From Ectothiorhodospiraceae bacterium (GTDB lineage: Bacteria > Pseudomonadota > Gammaproteobacteria > Thiohalomonadales > Thiohalomonadaceae): DNA of 48,275 bases. Under the pieces are notes generated by a model. It was not told where the DNA came from and searched no databases. It was given only the letters and a program-made list of their open reading frames with translations. This document shows, piece after piece, positions 32,632-41,531 of the stretch. The DNA lies in assembly GCA_007125455.1 (NCBI GenBank), contig SLDE01000127.1:1-48275 (forward strand), read 5' to 3'. Made by a program: the position numbers and the translations under genes. Each line of letters begins with the position of its first letter. The first letter of the stretch is position 1.

Positions 32632-34995
32632 TCAGTCCACATTCTCAAGCTGTACCGCTGCAAACGGCGCACCCAGACCACAAGCCTCATCCAGCCCGCT
32701 GGGCAGCAGCAACACACCGTCGGCCACCGTCTCATCCTCGCATAGTGGCAATACCACGCTCACCCCACCCTGGCTGAGGCGGGCCTGTGTTGCGCCGGTC
32801 AGGCCGTTGACGTCGAGCGTCGCGGGGTTGGCGCGCAGCACTGCCTGCTCGGCATCGCGGGTCGCCTGGAGAGGTTCGGCCCGGCGCACCATCGCATCCA
32901 CCCGGTAGATCGGATGGCTGGCCAGCCGCAACAGCCCCTCGGGCGGACGCCAGGACTGCTCCGCCTGCCAATCCTCACCGGCCAGCATCGCCACATCACC
33001 AAACAGGGCCTGCATCTCGCTGTGGATCGCCTCGACGCTGGTGTACTCAAAGCCGTTCAGGTCGAGCAGATTGCCCAGCACGCGCAGGATCTTCCACGCC
33101 GGGCGGGCCTCACCGGGCGCTGCCACGCAGCCACGGGCCTGTTGCCAATGCCCCTCGGCATTCACATACGAACCGGCACTCTCAAAGAAGGTGGCCTGGG
33201 GCAGCAACACATCGGCCTGGGCCTTGAGCCCTTCCCCAGCAAAACTACTGATGGCGACCACAAAATCGGCCTGATTCATCGCACGGCGCGCCGCCGCCGA
33301 ATCGATACAATCCAGTTCGGGTTCTATCCCGTGCAGCAGGTAGCCCTTCAGCCCCGCCTCGCACATCTGTAGCCAATCCATCCCGGCCTGCGTGCTCGGC
33401 TTGGCACCCGCCTCGCGATGGGGGATACAACCGGCCAACCAGGCCCCGGCACTATTACCGCCCTCGGCCAACTGCCCAAAGCGGGCACCACTGAGTTTGG
33501 CAAGCTCACGGGCGATCTGACGCAGCTCCGCCGCCGCCGGGTGGGCAGCCGCCAGGTTGCCCAGAAAGACGCTGGCCTGAGGGGCGGCAAGCAAGGCACT
33601 GGCCATCGCCCGCTGGGTCTCACTCGGCTCAAGCGCGGCGAGTGCCTCACCCAGGCCTTGCGGTGCCGCCTCGCCCTTCTCGCTCACGAGCGCCTTGAGC
33701 ACCCCGAGCATTTCGCTGTGCAGGTCGGCAACAATACTCTGCTCGGCCAGTGGCATCGCCAGATCGTGGCCCACCGCGTCGAGCTGCATGATCTTTGCCC
33801 CCTGCCGGGCCGCCTTGCGCAGGCGTTGTGCCAGCAATGGCTGATCCTTACGGATATTGCCACCCACCAACAGGACCGCATCCAGTTGTTCCAGGTCGGC
33901 GATGGCTTGCCCCAGCGAGGGGTAAGCTGGCTGGGCCGCCTGATCGCGGAAGTCCTGTTGGCGTAAACGATGATCCACATTAGCGCTGCCCAAACCACGC
34001 ATCAGGCGCTGTAGCAGATAGTGTTCCTCGGTGCTGGCACCGTAGGCCGCCCAGGCACCCAGGCTCTCGGCGCCGTGGCGCTGAACGATATCCCGCAGCC
34101 CCTCGGCGGCGCGGGTCAGCGCGGTATCCCAATCGGTCTCCTGCCACTGGCCATCCTGTTTGATCATCGGCACAGTGAGACGCTCGGGATGGTTGAGTGC
34201 GGTGTAACTGAAGCGGTCGCGATCGGCAAGCCATTCTTCATTAACGATCTGATTGGCCTCAGGCACTACCCGCATCACCTTGCCACGGCGCACGTCGACA
34301 CGCATATTGCTGCCCACACAGTCGTGCGGCGAGACAGCGAAGTGGGCCGTTAGCTCCCAGGGGCGGGCGCTGTAGCGGAAGGGCTTGGAGGTCAGTGCCC
34401 CCACCGGACACAGGTCGATGACGTTGCCGGAGAGCTCGGAGTCGACACTGTGCTCCATGTAGGTGCTGATGTGCATATGCTCACCGCGCCCGGGGGCACC
34501 CAGCTCCATCACCCCGGCCAGCTCCTGGCCGAAGCGCACACAGCGGGTGCAATGGATACAGCGGTTCATATCGGTGGCGATCAAGGCCCCCAAATCGGGG
34601 TTGCCAACCACACGCTTGGCTTCACTGTAGCGAGAGATATCCTTGCCGTAGCCCAGCGCCATCTCCTGCAGGGTGCACTCGCCGCCCTGGTCACAGATGG
34701 GGCAATCAAGCGGGTGGTTGATCAGTAGAAACTCCATCACGCTGCGCTGCGCCGAGATGGCGCGCGGCGAGCGGGTATGCACCACCATGCCATCGTTCAC
34801 CGGCGTGGCGCAGGCCGGTAACGGTTTGGGTGCCTTTTCCACCTCCACCAGACACATGCGGCAACTGGCGGCGATGGAGAGCTTGCTGTGGTAGCAAAAG
34901 CGCGGAATGGTGATCCCGGCCTCGTCGGCCACCTCGATCAGCATCTTGCCCTGCTCGGCCTGGACTGGCTTGCCGTTAATCTCGATGGTTACCAT
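32632..34995 (-). CDS. nuoG: NADH-quinone oxidoreductase subunit G
   Basis: NuoG is the largest peripheral subunit, carrying clusters N1b, N4 and N5. With the ATG at 34995, which shares one base with the nuoF stop (TAATG), it has 787 residues. A 2Fe-2S domain begins the protein (CYHSKLSIAASCRMC). Next is a His-Cys3 4Fe site (HPLDCPICDQGGEC) and a 4Fe set CIHCTRCVRFGQE. A molybdopterin-oxidoreductase-like domain follows (about 220 onward) without active cofactor function in this family. Confidence 0.97.
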   Translation of the reverse strand: MVTIEINGKPVQAEQGKMLIEVADEAGITIPRFCYHSKLSIAASCRMCLVEVEKAPKPLPACATPVNDGMVVHTRSPRAISAQRSVMEFLLINHPLDCPICDQGGECTLQEMALGYGKDISRYSEAKRVVGNPDLGALIATDMNRCIHCTRCVRFGQELAGVMELGAPGRGEHMHISTYMEHSVDSELSGNVIDLCPVGALTSKPFRYSARPWELTAHFAVSPHDCVGSNMRVDVRRGKVMRVVPEANQIVNEEWLADRDRFSYTALNHPERLTVPMIKQDGQWQETDWDTALTRAAEGLRDIVQRHGAESLGAWAAYGASTEEHYLLQRLMRGLGSANVDHRLRQQDFRDQAAQPAYPSLGQAIADLEQLDAVLLVGGNIRKDQPLLAQRLRKAARQGAKIMQLDAVGHDLAMPLAEQSIVADLHSEMLGVLKALVSEKGEAAPQGLGEALAALEPSETQRAMASALLAAPQASVFLGNLAAAHPAAAELRQIARELAKLSGARFGQLAEGGNSAGAWLAGCIPHREAGAKPSTQAGMDWLQMCEAGLKGYLLHGIEPELDCIDSAAARRAMNQADFVVAISSFAGEGLKAQADVLLPQATFFESAGSYVNAEGHWQQARGCVAAPGEARPAWKILRVLGNLLDLNGFEYTSVEAIHSEMQALFGDVAMLAGEDWQAEQSWRPPEGLLRLASHPIYRVDAMVRRAEPLQATRDAEQAVLRANPATLDVNGLTGATQARLSQGGVSVVLPLCEDETVADGVLLLPSGLDEACGLGAPFAAVQLENVD

Positions 34996-36284
34996 TACGA
35001 GATCCTCTTCACGACATCGACCATGCACTTTTTGTGGTCGATGTGGTACTGGAATTCATCACGAAAATGCTTGAGGAAGCTGCGCACCGGCATCGCCGCA
35101 GCATCACCCAGCGCACAGATGGTGTTGCCCTCAATACGACTGGCTACGTCGTCCAGCCGATCCAGATCTTCCGGGGTGCCTTCCCCGTGCTCGATGCGAT
35201 GGACGACGCGGGAAAGCCAGCCGGTTCCCTCGCGACAGGGGGTACATTGGCCACAGGACTCCTCATAATAGAAGTGCGACAAGCGCGCCAGGGTCTTCAC
35301 CATACAAGTGGTCTCGTCCATCACGATCACCGAACCGGCCCCCAGCATCGAACCGGCCTTGGAGATCGAGTCGTAGTCCATGTCCATGCCCATCGCCACG
35401 TCGGCGGGCAGCACCGGGGTGGAGGAACCACCGGGGATCACCGCCTTCAGCTTGCGTCCGTCCAGCACACCACCGGCCATCTCCAGCAACTCCGCAAAGG
35501 GGGTGCCCATGGGGATCTCGTAGTTGCCGGGACGGTTGACATGGCCGGAAACGCAGAACAGCTTGTTGCCGCCGTTATTGGGCTTGCCCAGTTCCAGGAA
35601 CCACTGGCCACCGTTCTTGAGGATCACCGGCACCGAGGCCAGTGACTCGGTGTTATTGATGGTGGTGGGCTTACCGTAAAGGCCGTAATTGGCCGGGAAG
35701 GGGGGCTTGAAGCGCGGCTGTCCCTTCTTGCCCTCGATGGACTCCAACAGTGCGGTCTCTTCACCACAGATGTAGGCACCGGCACCGAGGTGACTGTGAA
35801 GCTGGAAGTCAAAGCCCGAACCGAGGATATCGTCACCCAGCAATCCGGCGGCGCGCGCCTCATCGATGGCCGCCTCAAAGCGCTCGTAGGGCTCCCAGAA
35901 TTCACCACGGATGTAGTTGTAACCGACCGAGGCACCGATGGTGTAACCGGCGATCAGCATCCCCTCGATCAGTTGGTGTGGGTTGTAGCGTAGGATATCG
36001 CGGTCCTTGCAGGTGCCAGGCTCGCCCTCGTCCGAGTTGCAGACGATGTACTTCTGCCCTTCCATATTGCGTGGCATGAAGCTCCACTTCAGCCCGGTGG
36101 GAAAGCCAGCACCACCACGACCGCGCAGCGCCGAGGCCTTCAGCTCGGCGATGATCTCATCGGGGCTGATCTTTTCGCGCAGGATCTTCTCGATAACCTG
36201 GTAGCCACCGGCGGCCCGATAGCCCTCCAGGGTCCAGGACTTATCCAGGTGCAGGGTACGGAAACAGACCTCATTACCCATCAC
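34995..36284 (-). CDS. nuoF: NADH-quinone oxidoreductase subunit F
   Basis: NuoF binds NADH and FMN and holds cluster N3, the entry point of electrons. In 429 residues the glycine-rich GRGGAGFPTGLKW loop, GEETALLESIEGKKG and the FeS motif CGQCTPCREG are all present. It is 57 bp after nuoE and overlaps nuoG by one base. Confidence 0.98.
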   Translation of the reverse strand: MMGNEVCFRTLHLDKSWTLEGYRAAGGYQVIEKILREKISPDEIIAELKASALRGRGGAGFPTGLKWSFMPRNMEGQKYIVCNSDEGEPGTCKDRDILRYNPHQLIEGMLIAGYTIGASVGYNYIRGEFWEPYERFEAAIDEARAAGLLGDDILGSGFDFQLHSHLGAGAYICGEETALLESIEGKKGQPRFKPPFPANYGLYGKPTTINNTESLASVPVILKNGGQWFLELGKPNNGGNKLFCVSGHVNRPGNYEIPMGTPFAELLEMAGGVLDGRKLKAVIPGGSSTPVLPADVAMGMDMDYDSISKAGSMLGAGSVIVMDETTCMVKTLARLSHFYYEESCGQCTPCREGTGWLSRVVHRIEHGEGTPEDLDRLDDVASRIEGNTICALGDAAAMPVRSFLKHFRDEFQYHIDHKKCMVDVVKRIS

Positions 36285-36342
36285 TGTTTCCCCTCATTGA
36301 ATTCGTGCTTTGGCATCTTGTTATCCATCGCTCGTCTTGCGC

Positions 36343-36837
36343 CTAGTCCAGGCTATCCAGGATGGCGTCGATCTTTTCCGGTGTCAGGTTCTCGTGGTAG
36401 TCACGGGCGATCTGAAACATCGGCGCGTTGACACAGGCCCCCAGACACTCGACCTCTTTGAGGGTAAAGCGTCCGTCAGCGGTAGTCTCACCCAGCTTGA
36501 TCCCGAGGCGATCTTCCAGGTGGGAGACCACCTCGTCGGAGCCGCGCAGCAGGCAGGAGATATTGGTGCAGATGCAGATCTTGTGTTTGCCCACCGGGCT
36601 CAATTCATACATGGAGTAGAAACTCGCCACCTCATAGGCGGCAATGGGCTCCATCTCCAGATATTCGGCCACTGCATCGATCAGCTCACGGGTCAGCCAG
36701 CCGTCGTTCTGCTCCTGGGCGATCCGCAGCGCGGCCATCACCGCCGACTGCTTCTGCTCGGGCGGATACTTGGCTACCCAGCGATCGATGTCGGCGCGGG
36801 ATGCTTCGCTCAGCAAGGTATTGTTCTCCATAGACAT
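36343..36837 (-). CDS. nuoE: NADH-quinone oxidoreductase subunit E
   Basis: NuoE is a thioredoxin-fold 2Fe-2S protein (cluster N1a) of the NADH-oxidising module. The four ligands fall in CTNISCLLRG and CLGACVNAP. The 164-residue length is typical. Its ATG overlaps the nuoD stop (TGATG). A second ATG two codons in is also possible. Confidence 0.97.
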   Translation of the reverse strand: MSMENNTLLSEASRADIDRWVAKYPPEQKQSAVMAALRIAQEQNDGWLTRELIDAVAEYLEMEPIAAYEVASFYSMYELSPVGKHKICICTNISCLLRGSDEVVSHLEDRLGIKLGETTADGRFTLKEVECLGACVNAPMFQIARDYHENLTPEKIDAILDSLD

Positions 36838-38093
36838 CAGCGGTCGATCTCCCCGAATACGATATCCTGGGTGCCGATAACGGTGACCACGTCGGCCAGC
36901 ATATGGCCACGGACCATCTCGTCCATCGCCGCTAGGTGGGCAAAACCGGGGGCACGGATCTTCATGCGGTAGGGCTTATTGGCCCCATCAGACAAGAAGT
37001 AGATCCCAAACTCCCCCTTGGGGTGTTCCACCGCGGCATAGGCCTCCCCTTCCGGCACCATAAAGCCCTCACTGGCCAGTTTGAAGTGATGGATCAGGGC
37101 CTCCATGTCCTCTTTCATCTGCAGGCGTGAGGGCGGTGTCACCTTGTGGTTCTCGGCCATCACCGGGCCAGGATTGTGGCGCAACCACTCGATACACTGT
37201 TTGATGATGCGGTTGGACTGACGCATCTCTTCCATCCGCACCAGGTAACGGTCGTAGCTGTCGCCGTTGGTGCCCACCGGAATATCGAAGTCGAGTCGGT
37301 CGTAGACCTCGTAGGGCTGCTTCTTGCGCAGATCCCACTCTATCCCGGAGCCGCGCAGCATCGGTCCGGTCAGCCCCATTTGCAGGGCACGTTCAGGGGA
37401 CATTACCCCCACATCAACCAGGCGCTGCTTCCAGATGCGATTATCGGTGAGCAGGGTTTCATACTCATCCACATAACCGGGGAAACGATTGGTAAAATCT
37501 TCGATGAAATCGAGCAGCGAGCCATCGCGGTTGCCGTTGAGTGCTTGAATCTCGTCGGCGCTATGCCATTTGCTCTCGCCCTCGAAGCGCGGCATGGTGT
37601 CGGGCAGGTCGCGATAGACCCCACCTGGGCGGTAGTAGGCCGCATGCAGGCGGGCACCGGAGACCGCTTCATAGCAGTCCATCAGATCCTCGCGTTCGCG
37701 GAAGGCATAGATGAACATGGTCATCGCGCCGACATCCAGGGCATGGGCGCCGATCCACAACAGGTGGTTGAGGATGCGGGTGATCTCATCGAACATCACC
37801 CGAATGTACTGGGCGCGGATCGGCACCTCCAACTGCAACAGCTTCTCTGCCGCCATCACGTAGGCGTGCTCGTTGCACATCATCGACACGTAGTCGAGCC
37901 GATCCATATAGGGCAGGCTCTGCACGTAGTGTTTGGTCTCGGCCAGCTTCTCGGTGCCACGATGCAACAGGCCGATGTGGGGGTCGGCACGGACGATCAT
38001 CTCGCCATCCATCTCCAGGATCAGACGTAGCACCCCATGGGCCGCCGGATGCTGCGGGCCGAAATTGAGGGTGAAATTACGGATCTCGGCCAT
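36837..38093 (-). CDS. nuoD: NADH-quinone oxidoreductase subunit D
   Basis: NuoD is the 49-kDa-like subunit that lines the quinone head-group site. The 418-residue protein starts with the diagnostic NFGPQHPAAHGVLR and ends with GTQDIVFGEIDR. It is a separate gene from nuoC, 1 bp apart, unlike the fused nuoCD of E. coli. Confidence 0.98.
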   Translation of the reverse strand: MAEIRNFTLNFGPQHPAAHGVLRLILEMDGEMIVRADPHIGLLHRGTEKLAETKHYVQSLPYMDRLDYVSMMCNEHAYVMAAEKLLQLEVPIRAQYIRVMFDEITRILNHLLWIGAHALDVGAMTMFIYAFREREDLMDCYEAVSGARLHAAYYRPGGVYRDLPDTMPRFEGESKWHSADEIQALNGNRDGSLLDFIEDFTNRFPGYVDEYETLLTDNRIWKQRLVDVGVMSPERALQMGLTGPMLRGSGIEWDLRKKQPYEVYDRLDFDIPVGTNGDSYDRYLVRMEEMRQSNRIIKQCIEWLRHNPGPVMAENHKVTPPSRLQMKEDMEALIHHFKLASEGFMVPEGEAYAAVEHPKGEFGIYFLSDGANKPYRMKIRAPGFAHLAAMDEMVRGHMLADVVTVIGTQDIVFGEIDR

Positions 38094-38094
38094 G

Positions 38095-38709
38095 TTATTG
38101 TTCCTCCTGCGCGCTCAGATCGTGGTAGCGATGATCATCACGGATCACCCGCGGTACCATGTCACGCGGCTCGATGGAGACCGGCTGGTAGATCACCCGC
38201 CGGGTCTCGGGGTCATAGCGCATTTCCACGTGACCACTGATGGGGAAGTCCTTGCGGAAGGGGTGGCCGATAAAGCCATAGTCGGTCAGGATGCGGCGCA
38301 GATCCGGGTGCCCCTCGAACAGGATCCCGAACAGGTCAAAGGCCTCGCGCTCGAACCAGTTCACCGAGTTCCAGATATTGATAACACTGGGCACCACCGG
38401 CAGCTCGTCATCACAGAAGCAACGCAGGCGAATACGGTGGTTATTTCGCACCGACAGCAGGTGGTAGACCACCGCAAAGCGTGGCCCGCTCCAACTGCCA
38501 TTGCCATACTCACTGTAATCCACGCCACACAGATCAATGAGTTGCTCGAAGGCAAATTCTGGCTCATCGCGCAGGGCCTCGCAGACCGAGAGCAGGTGTT
38601 CGCGCGGCAGCTCTGCGGTGAGCTCGGATATCTCCACGTGCGTGGCGCTAAGCTGACTGCCAAAGCGCTCCTGCAGTCGCGTTTCCAGTTGTCGGTAATA
38701 ATCAGACAT
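38095..38709 (-). CDS. nuoC: NADH-quinone oxidoreductase subunit C
   Basis: NuoC is the 30-kDa-like subunit contacting NuoD and NuoB near the quinone site. The signature ERE-AFDLFGILFEGHPDLRRIL region and LTDYGFIGHPFRKDFP identify it. Length is 204 residues. It is 17 bp after nuoB, in the normal order A-B-C-D. Confidence 0.97.
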   Translation of the reverse strand: MSDYYRQLETRLQERFGSQLSATHVEISELTAELPREHLLSVCEALRDEPEFAFEQLIDLCGVDYSEYGNGSWSGPRFAVVYHLLSVRNNHRIRLRCFCDDELPVVPSVINIWNSVNWFEREAFDLFGILFEGHPDLRRILTDYGFIGHPFRKDFPISGHVEMRYDPETRRVIYQPVSIEPRDMVPRVIRDDHRYHDLSAQEEQ

Positions 38710-38726
38710 AGCTATTATTCTGCCAG

Positions 38727-39206
38727 TTAGCGGGCGATGGTCGAGGTACGACGGATCTTGTTCTGTAGTTGCAATATGCCGTACAAGAGCGCCTCAGCGG
38801 TGGGCGGACAACCAGGCACATAGACATCGACCGGAACGATCCGATCACAACCGCGTACCACCGCATAGGAATAGTGATAGTAGCCGCCGCCGTTGGCGCA
38901 GGAGCCCATGGAGATCACCCAGCGTGGTTCGGGCATCTGGTCGTACACCTTGCGTAACGCTGGTGCCATCTTGTTGCACAGGGTTCCGGCGACGATCATC
39001 ACATCGGACTGACGCGGGCTGGGGCGGAACATGATGCCGAAGCGATCCAGATCGTAACGCGCCGCCCCGGCGTGCATCATCTCCACCGCGCAACAGGCCA
39101 GACCGAAGGTCATCGGCCACATGGAACCGGTACGGGCCCAGTTCATCAGCCCATCGAGGTTGGTGGTAACAAAGCCCTGTTCAAGACGGCCTTCGATTAT
39201 TCCCAC
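38727..39206 (-). CDS. nuoB: NADH-quinone oxidoreductase subunit B
   Basis: NuoB carries cluster N2, the last iron-sulfur centre before quinone. The ligands lie in GLACCAVEMM, GSCANGGGYY and VPGCPPTAEALLYG. I take a GTG start at 39206, giving a 159-residue protein beginning as family members do (IIEGRLEQGFVTT) and overlapping nuoA by 10 bp. An upstream start would add residues that are not conserved. Confidence 0.96.
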   Translation of the reverse strand: MGIIEGRLEQGFVTTNLDGLMNWARTGSMWPMTFGLACCAVEMMHAGAARYDLDRFGIMFRPSPRQSDVMIVAGTLCNKMAPALRKVYDQMPEPRWVISMGSCANGGGYYHYSYAVVRGCDRIVPVDVYVPGCPPTAEALLYGILQLQNKIRRTSTIAR

Positions 39207-39553
39207 TGCAGCGCCCCCTTCTTCCACTCATATATGAAGCCGATCACCAGGATCCCCAGGAAGACCACCATCGCGGTGAAGCCGAAATAGCCGATATCAC
39301 GCAGCACCACGGCCCATGGGAACAGGAAGGCAATTTCCAGATCGAAAATAATGAACAGAATGGCAACGAGGTAATAACGCACATCGAACTTCATGCGCGC
39401 ATCTTCAAAGGCCTCGAAACCGCACTCGTATGGCGAGGTTTTCTCGGAATCGGGCTTGCGTGGCCCAAGGATGAAGCCCATCAAGATCATAAAACTGCCG
39501 AATACCAAACCCACGGCAATAAAGATCAGAACGGGCAAGTAATTTTCTAGCAT
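39197..39553 (-). CDS. nuoA: NADH-quinone oxidoreductase subunit A
   Basis: NuoA is a three-helix membrane subunit beside the quinone channel. The loop SPYECGFEAFEDARMKFDVRY and FDLEIAFLFPWA are diagnostic. I use ATG 39553 (118 residues), with GAGGG about 9 nt upstream; an ATG-like start 5 codons earlier has less support. First gene of the nuo operon. Confidence 0.96.
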   Translation of the reverse strand: MLENYLPVLIFIAVGLVFGSFMILMGFILGPRKPDSEKTSPYECGFEAFEDARMKFDVRYYLVAILFIIFDLEIAFLFPWAVVLRDIGYFGFTAMVVFLGILVIGFIYEWKKGALQWE

Positions 39554-39636
39554 TATCTGCGCCCTCACCCCTTGCGCATAGCCCCGCAGCCATACGTCCC
39601 CAGAGGAATTATCTCAGTGTTTTTATAAGGGCTTCG

Positions 39637-39666
39637 AGTGTAGGCTTGAGCGAGATCGTATGTCAA
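39637..39666 (-). promoter_or_regulatory. Predicted sigma-70 promoter of the nuo operon
   Basis: A perfect -35 box TTGACA (39661-39666) and a -10 box TACACT (39637-39642) are 18 bp apart on the minus strand. The predicted start near 39630 leaves a leader of about 77 nt before nuoA. This is the strongest promoter-like sequence in the window. Confidence 0.75.
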
Positions 39667-39676
39667 CCCAATGCTA

Positions 39677-39692
39677 TATAAACTTGTTTATA
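39677..39692. promoter_or_regulatory. 16-bp palindrome upstream of the nuo promoter (possible operator)
   Basis: TATAAACTTGTTTATA has 7-bp arms and lies 10 bp upstream of the -35 box, centred near -54. A related imperfect repeat, CCTTATACATACAAGG, follows at 39694-39709. The site could bind an activator. It does not match the FNR consensus. Confidence 0.35.
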
Positions 39693-39709
39693 ACCTTATA
39701 CATACAAGG

Positions 39710-39955
39710 CTTAAGAGACTGATCTTTATAAATAAATGTCAACTTTGCCAGCACGAAACCAGCATCTGCAATAGTTGACAACGCACATTAATATTATCCG
39801 CAAAGGCTATAGTTTTTCTTTTAGCTGACGAAGCCAAATTTCAGGTCATGCAAAGCGGTAAAAACAGACAGGCCACCGTTTTATTAACGGGATGTATGAT
39901 AGTAAAAAAGCAATGCGCCACCGCAGCTGAGCGCCAGGACATAATATGCCAAGGG
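39710..39955. other. AT-rich intergenic stretch without a recognised gene
   Basis: This part of the 674-bp gap between nuoA and tRNA-Leu is much more AT-rich than its surroundings. It holds TGTCAAC (39737-39743) and GTTGACA (39774-39780), which resemble isolated -35 boxes without a matching -10 box. I see no convincing gene, RNA or terminator in it. Confidence 0.5.
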
Positions 39956-40078
39956 GGACGCCATGGATGGCGTCCATCCACCGGGTGAGAGTCCGGCGAG
40001 GATCGAGCAAAGAAAAAGCCCGCACCAGAATCTGGATACGGGCTTATTCATTAAGATGGTGCCGAAGGCCGGACTCGA
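39956..40078 (-). repeat. rtT-like tandem repeat unit downstream of tRNA-Leu, distal copy
   Basis: This 123-nt unit contains a 49-nt block (39956-40004, beginning GGACGCCATGGATGGCGTCC) identical to 40127-40175, then 48 nt with a terminator hairpin, then 26 nt (40053-40078) identical to 40224-40249. The last piece includes a copy of the final 22 nt of the tRNA-Leu gene, CCA included. The repeat period is 171 bp. The arrangement resembles rtT repeats behind E. coli tyrT. Confidence 0.8.
40012..40047 (-). terminator. Terminator hairpin in the distal repeat unit
   Basis: On the minus strand AAGCCCG and CGGGCTTTTTC form a stem around a loop that itself contains CCAGATTCTGG. The T run is five long. 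Transcripts reading past the first terminator would end here. Confidence 0.75.
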
Positions 40079-40126
40079 CCAATCCGCCGGGAGCGGATTG
40101 GGACGCGCGCAGCGCGCCCGAAGGGT

Positions 40127-40249
40127 GGACGCCATGGATGGCGTCCATCCACCGGGTGAGAGTCCGGCGAGGATCCCGCATAAAAAAAGCCTGCACTAGT
40201 CATTTAGCACAGGCTTTTTTCTAAAGATGGTGCCGAAGGCCGGACTCGA
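40127..40249 (-). repeat. rtT-like repeat unit overlapping the tRNA-Leu 3' end, proximal copy
   Basis: Same 123-nt plan as the distal unit: a 49-nt identical block (40127-40175), 48 nt with a hairpin of different sequence but the same length, and the 26-nt block (40224-40249) whose last 22 nt are the genuine tRNA 3' end. A GC-rich 48-nt spacer (40079-40126) separates the units. Confidence 0.8.
40182..40220 (-). terminator. Rho-independent terminator after tRNA-Leu
   Basis: On the minus strand AAAAAAGCCTG and CAGGCTTTTTTT pair around an 18-nt loop with partial inner pairing. It begins 8 bp after the tRNA CCA and should end the glmM-tpiA-secG-tRNA transcript. Confidence 0.88.
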
Positions 40250-40312
40250 ACCGGCACGGCTTGCGCCACTACCCCCTCAAGATAGCGTGTCTACCAATTT
40301 CACCACTTCGGC
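40228..40312 (-). tRNA. tRNA-Leu (GAG anticodon)
   Basis: An 85-nt class II tRNA with a long variable arm (GTAGTGGCGCAAGCCGTGCC region), encoded CCA, anticodon loop CTTGAGG, D arm TGGTGAAATTGGTAGACA and T loop TTCGAGT. It is a homologue of E. coli leuU. It is placed 14 bp after secG, also as in E. coli, so it is probably cut from the secG transcript. Confidence 0.97.
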
Positions 40313-40326
40313 TTGCAGCTTTTAAC

Positions 40327-40686
40327 TCAGTTTGGAGCAGGTACGTCGGGTGCAGGAGAGGTGCCCTGCGGAACGGACGGCATATCTTGCACAAACGGAA
40401 CGTCGTCGTCAACAACATCGGTGACGGAGCCGATCCCTTCTTGGGTGCTGCCGCTAGCCTGGATACTGAAGTAGGCCAGCGTCAGACTGGTAAGGAAGAA
40501 GGCTGTAGCCAGCATCGCGGTGGAACGGGTCATAAACGAGGCTGCACCCTGGCTGCCAAACACGGTGGATGAGGCACCACTACCAAAGGCGGCACCCATC
40601 TCGGCCCCTTTGCCCTGCTGCAGCAGGATCATGGTGACCAACGTGATGGCGATCAGGACGTGGACTACAAGTATTACGGTTTCCAT
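40327..40686 (-). CDS. secG: Preprotein translocase subunit SecG
   Basis: SecG is a two-helix accessory subunit of the SecYEG channel. ATG 40686 gives 119 residues: helix 1 METVILVVHVLIAITLVTMI, the conserved LLQQGKGAEMGAAFG loop, helix 2 (AMLATAFFLTSLTLAYF) and a proline-rich acidic tail. It is 20 bp after tpiA and 14 bp before tRNA-Leu. Confidence 0.95.
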   Translation of the reverse strand: METVILVVHVLIAITLVTMILLQQGKGAEMGAAFGSGASSTVFGSQGAASFMTRSTAMLATAFFLTSLTLAYFSIQASGSTQEGIGSVTDVVDDDVPFVQDMPSVPQGTSPAPDVPAPN

Positions 40687-40706
40687 AGTGTCGATTGTTT
40701 CCTGCG

Positions 40707-41459
40707 CTAACCTGCAGCGCGGCAAATGGTTAAAAAGTCATCTGGCTTGAGCGAGGCCCCACCGATCAGACCGCCATCGATGTCACTCTGTGCCAGCAAT
40801 TCAGCGGCATTACCGGCATTCATGCTGCCACCGTAGAGGATCTGCACCTTCTCCGCCACGCTGGCATCCCGTTCGGCGATACGCTGGCGGATGAACTGGT
40901 GTACCTCCTGGGCCTGCTCGGGGCTGGCGGTCTTGCCAGTGCCGATGGCCCAGACAGGCTCGTAGGCGATCACACCATCGGCCAAGGCGGCTACGCCTTC
41001 GGCGTCGATCAGGGCATCCAGTTGACGCGCGACCACCGCCTCGGTGGTACCGGCCTCACGATCCTCCAGCATCTCACCGACACAAAGGATCGGTTTGAGG
41101 CCAGCGGCACGGGCCACGGCATATTTCTTGGCCACCAGCGCATCATCCTCACCGTAGAGGGCGCGGCGCTCGGAGTGACCCACGATGACATACTTACAGC
41201 CGAATTCTTGCAGCATGGAGGCCGCGATCTCACCGGTGAAGGCACCGCTGGCCTCCGTGCTCAGGTTCTGTGCACCCCAGACGATAGGGGTGCCCTGCAA
41301 CTGCTGCTCGACATCGCCCAAGTAGACGTAAGGTGCGCAGACGGCGACCTCGGCACTCTCCACAGCAGCGATACCCTGCTTGAGACCATCCAGCAAGGCC
41401 TTGATACTGGCCCGCGAGCCATTCATCTTCCAGTTACCGGCTACCAGTTTCTGTCGCAT
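40707..41459 (-). CDS. tpiA: Triosephosphate isomerase
   Basis: This TIM-barrel enzyme of glycolysis and gluconeogenesis interconverts dihydroxyacetone phosphate and glyceraldehyde 3-phosphate. NWKMNG near the start holds the catalytic lysine. VIGHSERR carries the electrophilic histidine, and AYEPVWAIGTGKTA holds the catalytic glutamate and the mobile loop. YGGSMNAGNA binds phosphate. 250 residues, normal length. Confidence 0.98.
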   Translation of the reverse strand: MRQKLVAGNWKMNGSRASIKALLDGLKQGIAAVESAEVAVCAPYVYLGDVEQQLQGTPIVWGAQNLSTEASGAFTGEIAASMLQEFGCKYVIVGHSERRALYGEDDALVAKKYAVARAAGLKPILCVGEMLEDREAGTTEAVVARQLDALIDAEGVAALADGVIAYEPVWAIGTGKTASPEQAQEVHQFIRQRIAERDASVAEKVQILYGGSMNAGNAAELLAQSDIDGGLIGGASLKPDDFLTICRAAG

Positions 41460-41531
41460 TCCTCACCCCTGTTCGCTGTTTTTATGTCATCGGATTCAGG
41501 TAAGCCGCGAAGGATACCGGGATAGCGCCTG

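Noticed and set aside
39884..40051. 55-codon minus-strand frame in the tRNA-Leu trailer encoding a hydrophobic peptide
   Set aside because: It starts inside the tRNA-like repeat and terminator, has no Shine-Dalgarno sequence, and looks accidental.
40044..40181. 45-codon arginine-rich frame across the rtT-like repeats, reminiscent of the Tpr peptide of E. coli tyrT
   Set aside because: The likeness is tempting, but no ribosome binding site is seen and the frame depends on repeat sequence. Not supported as a gene.
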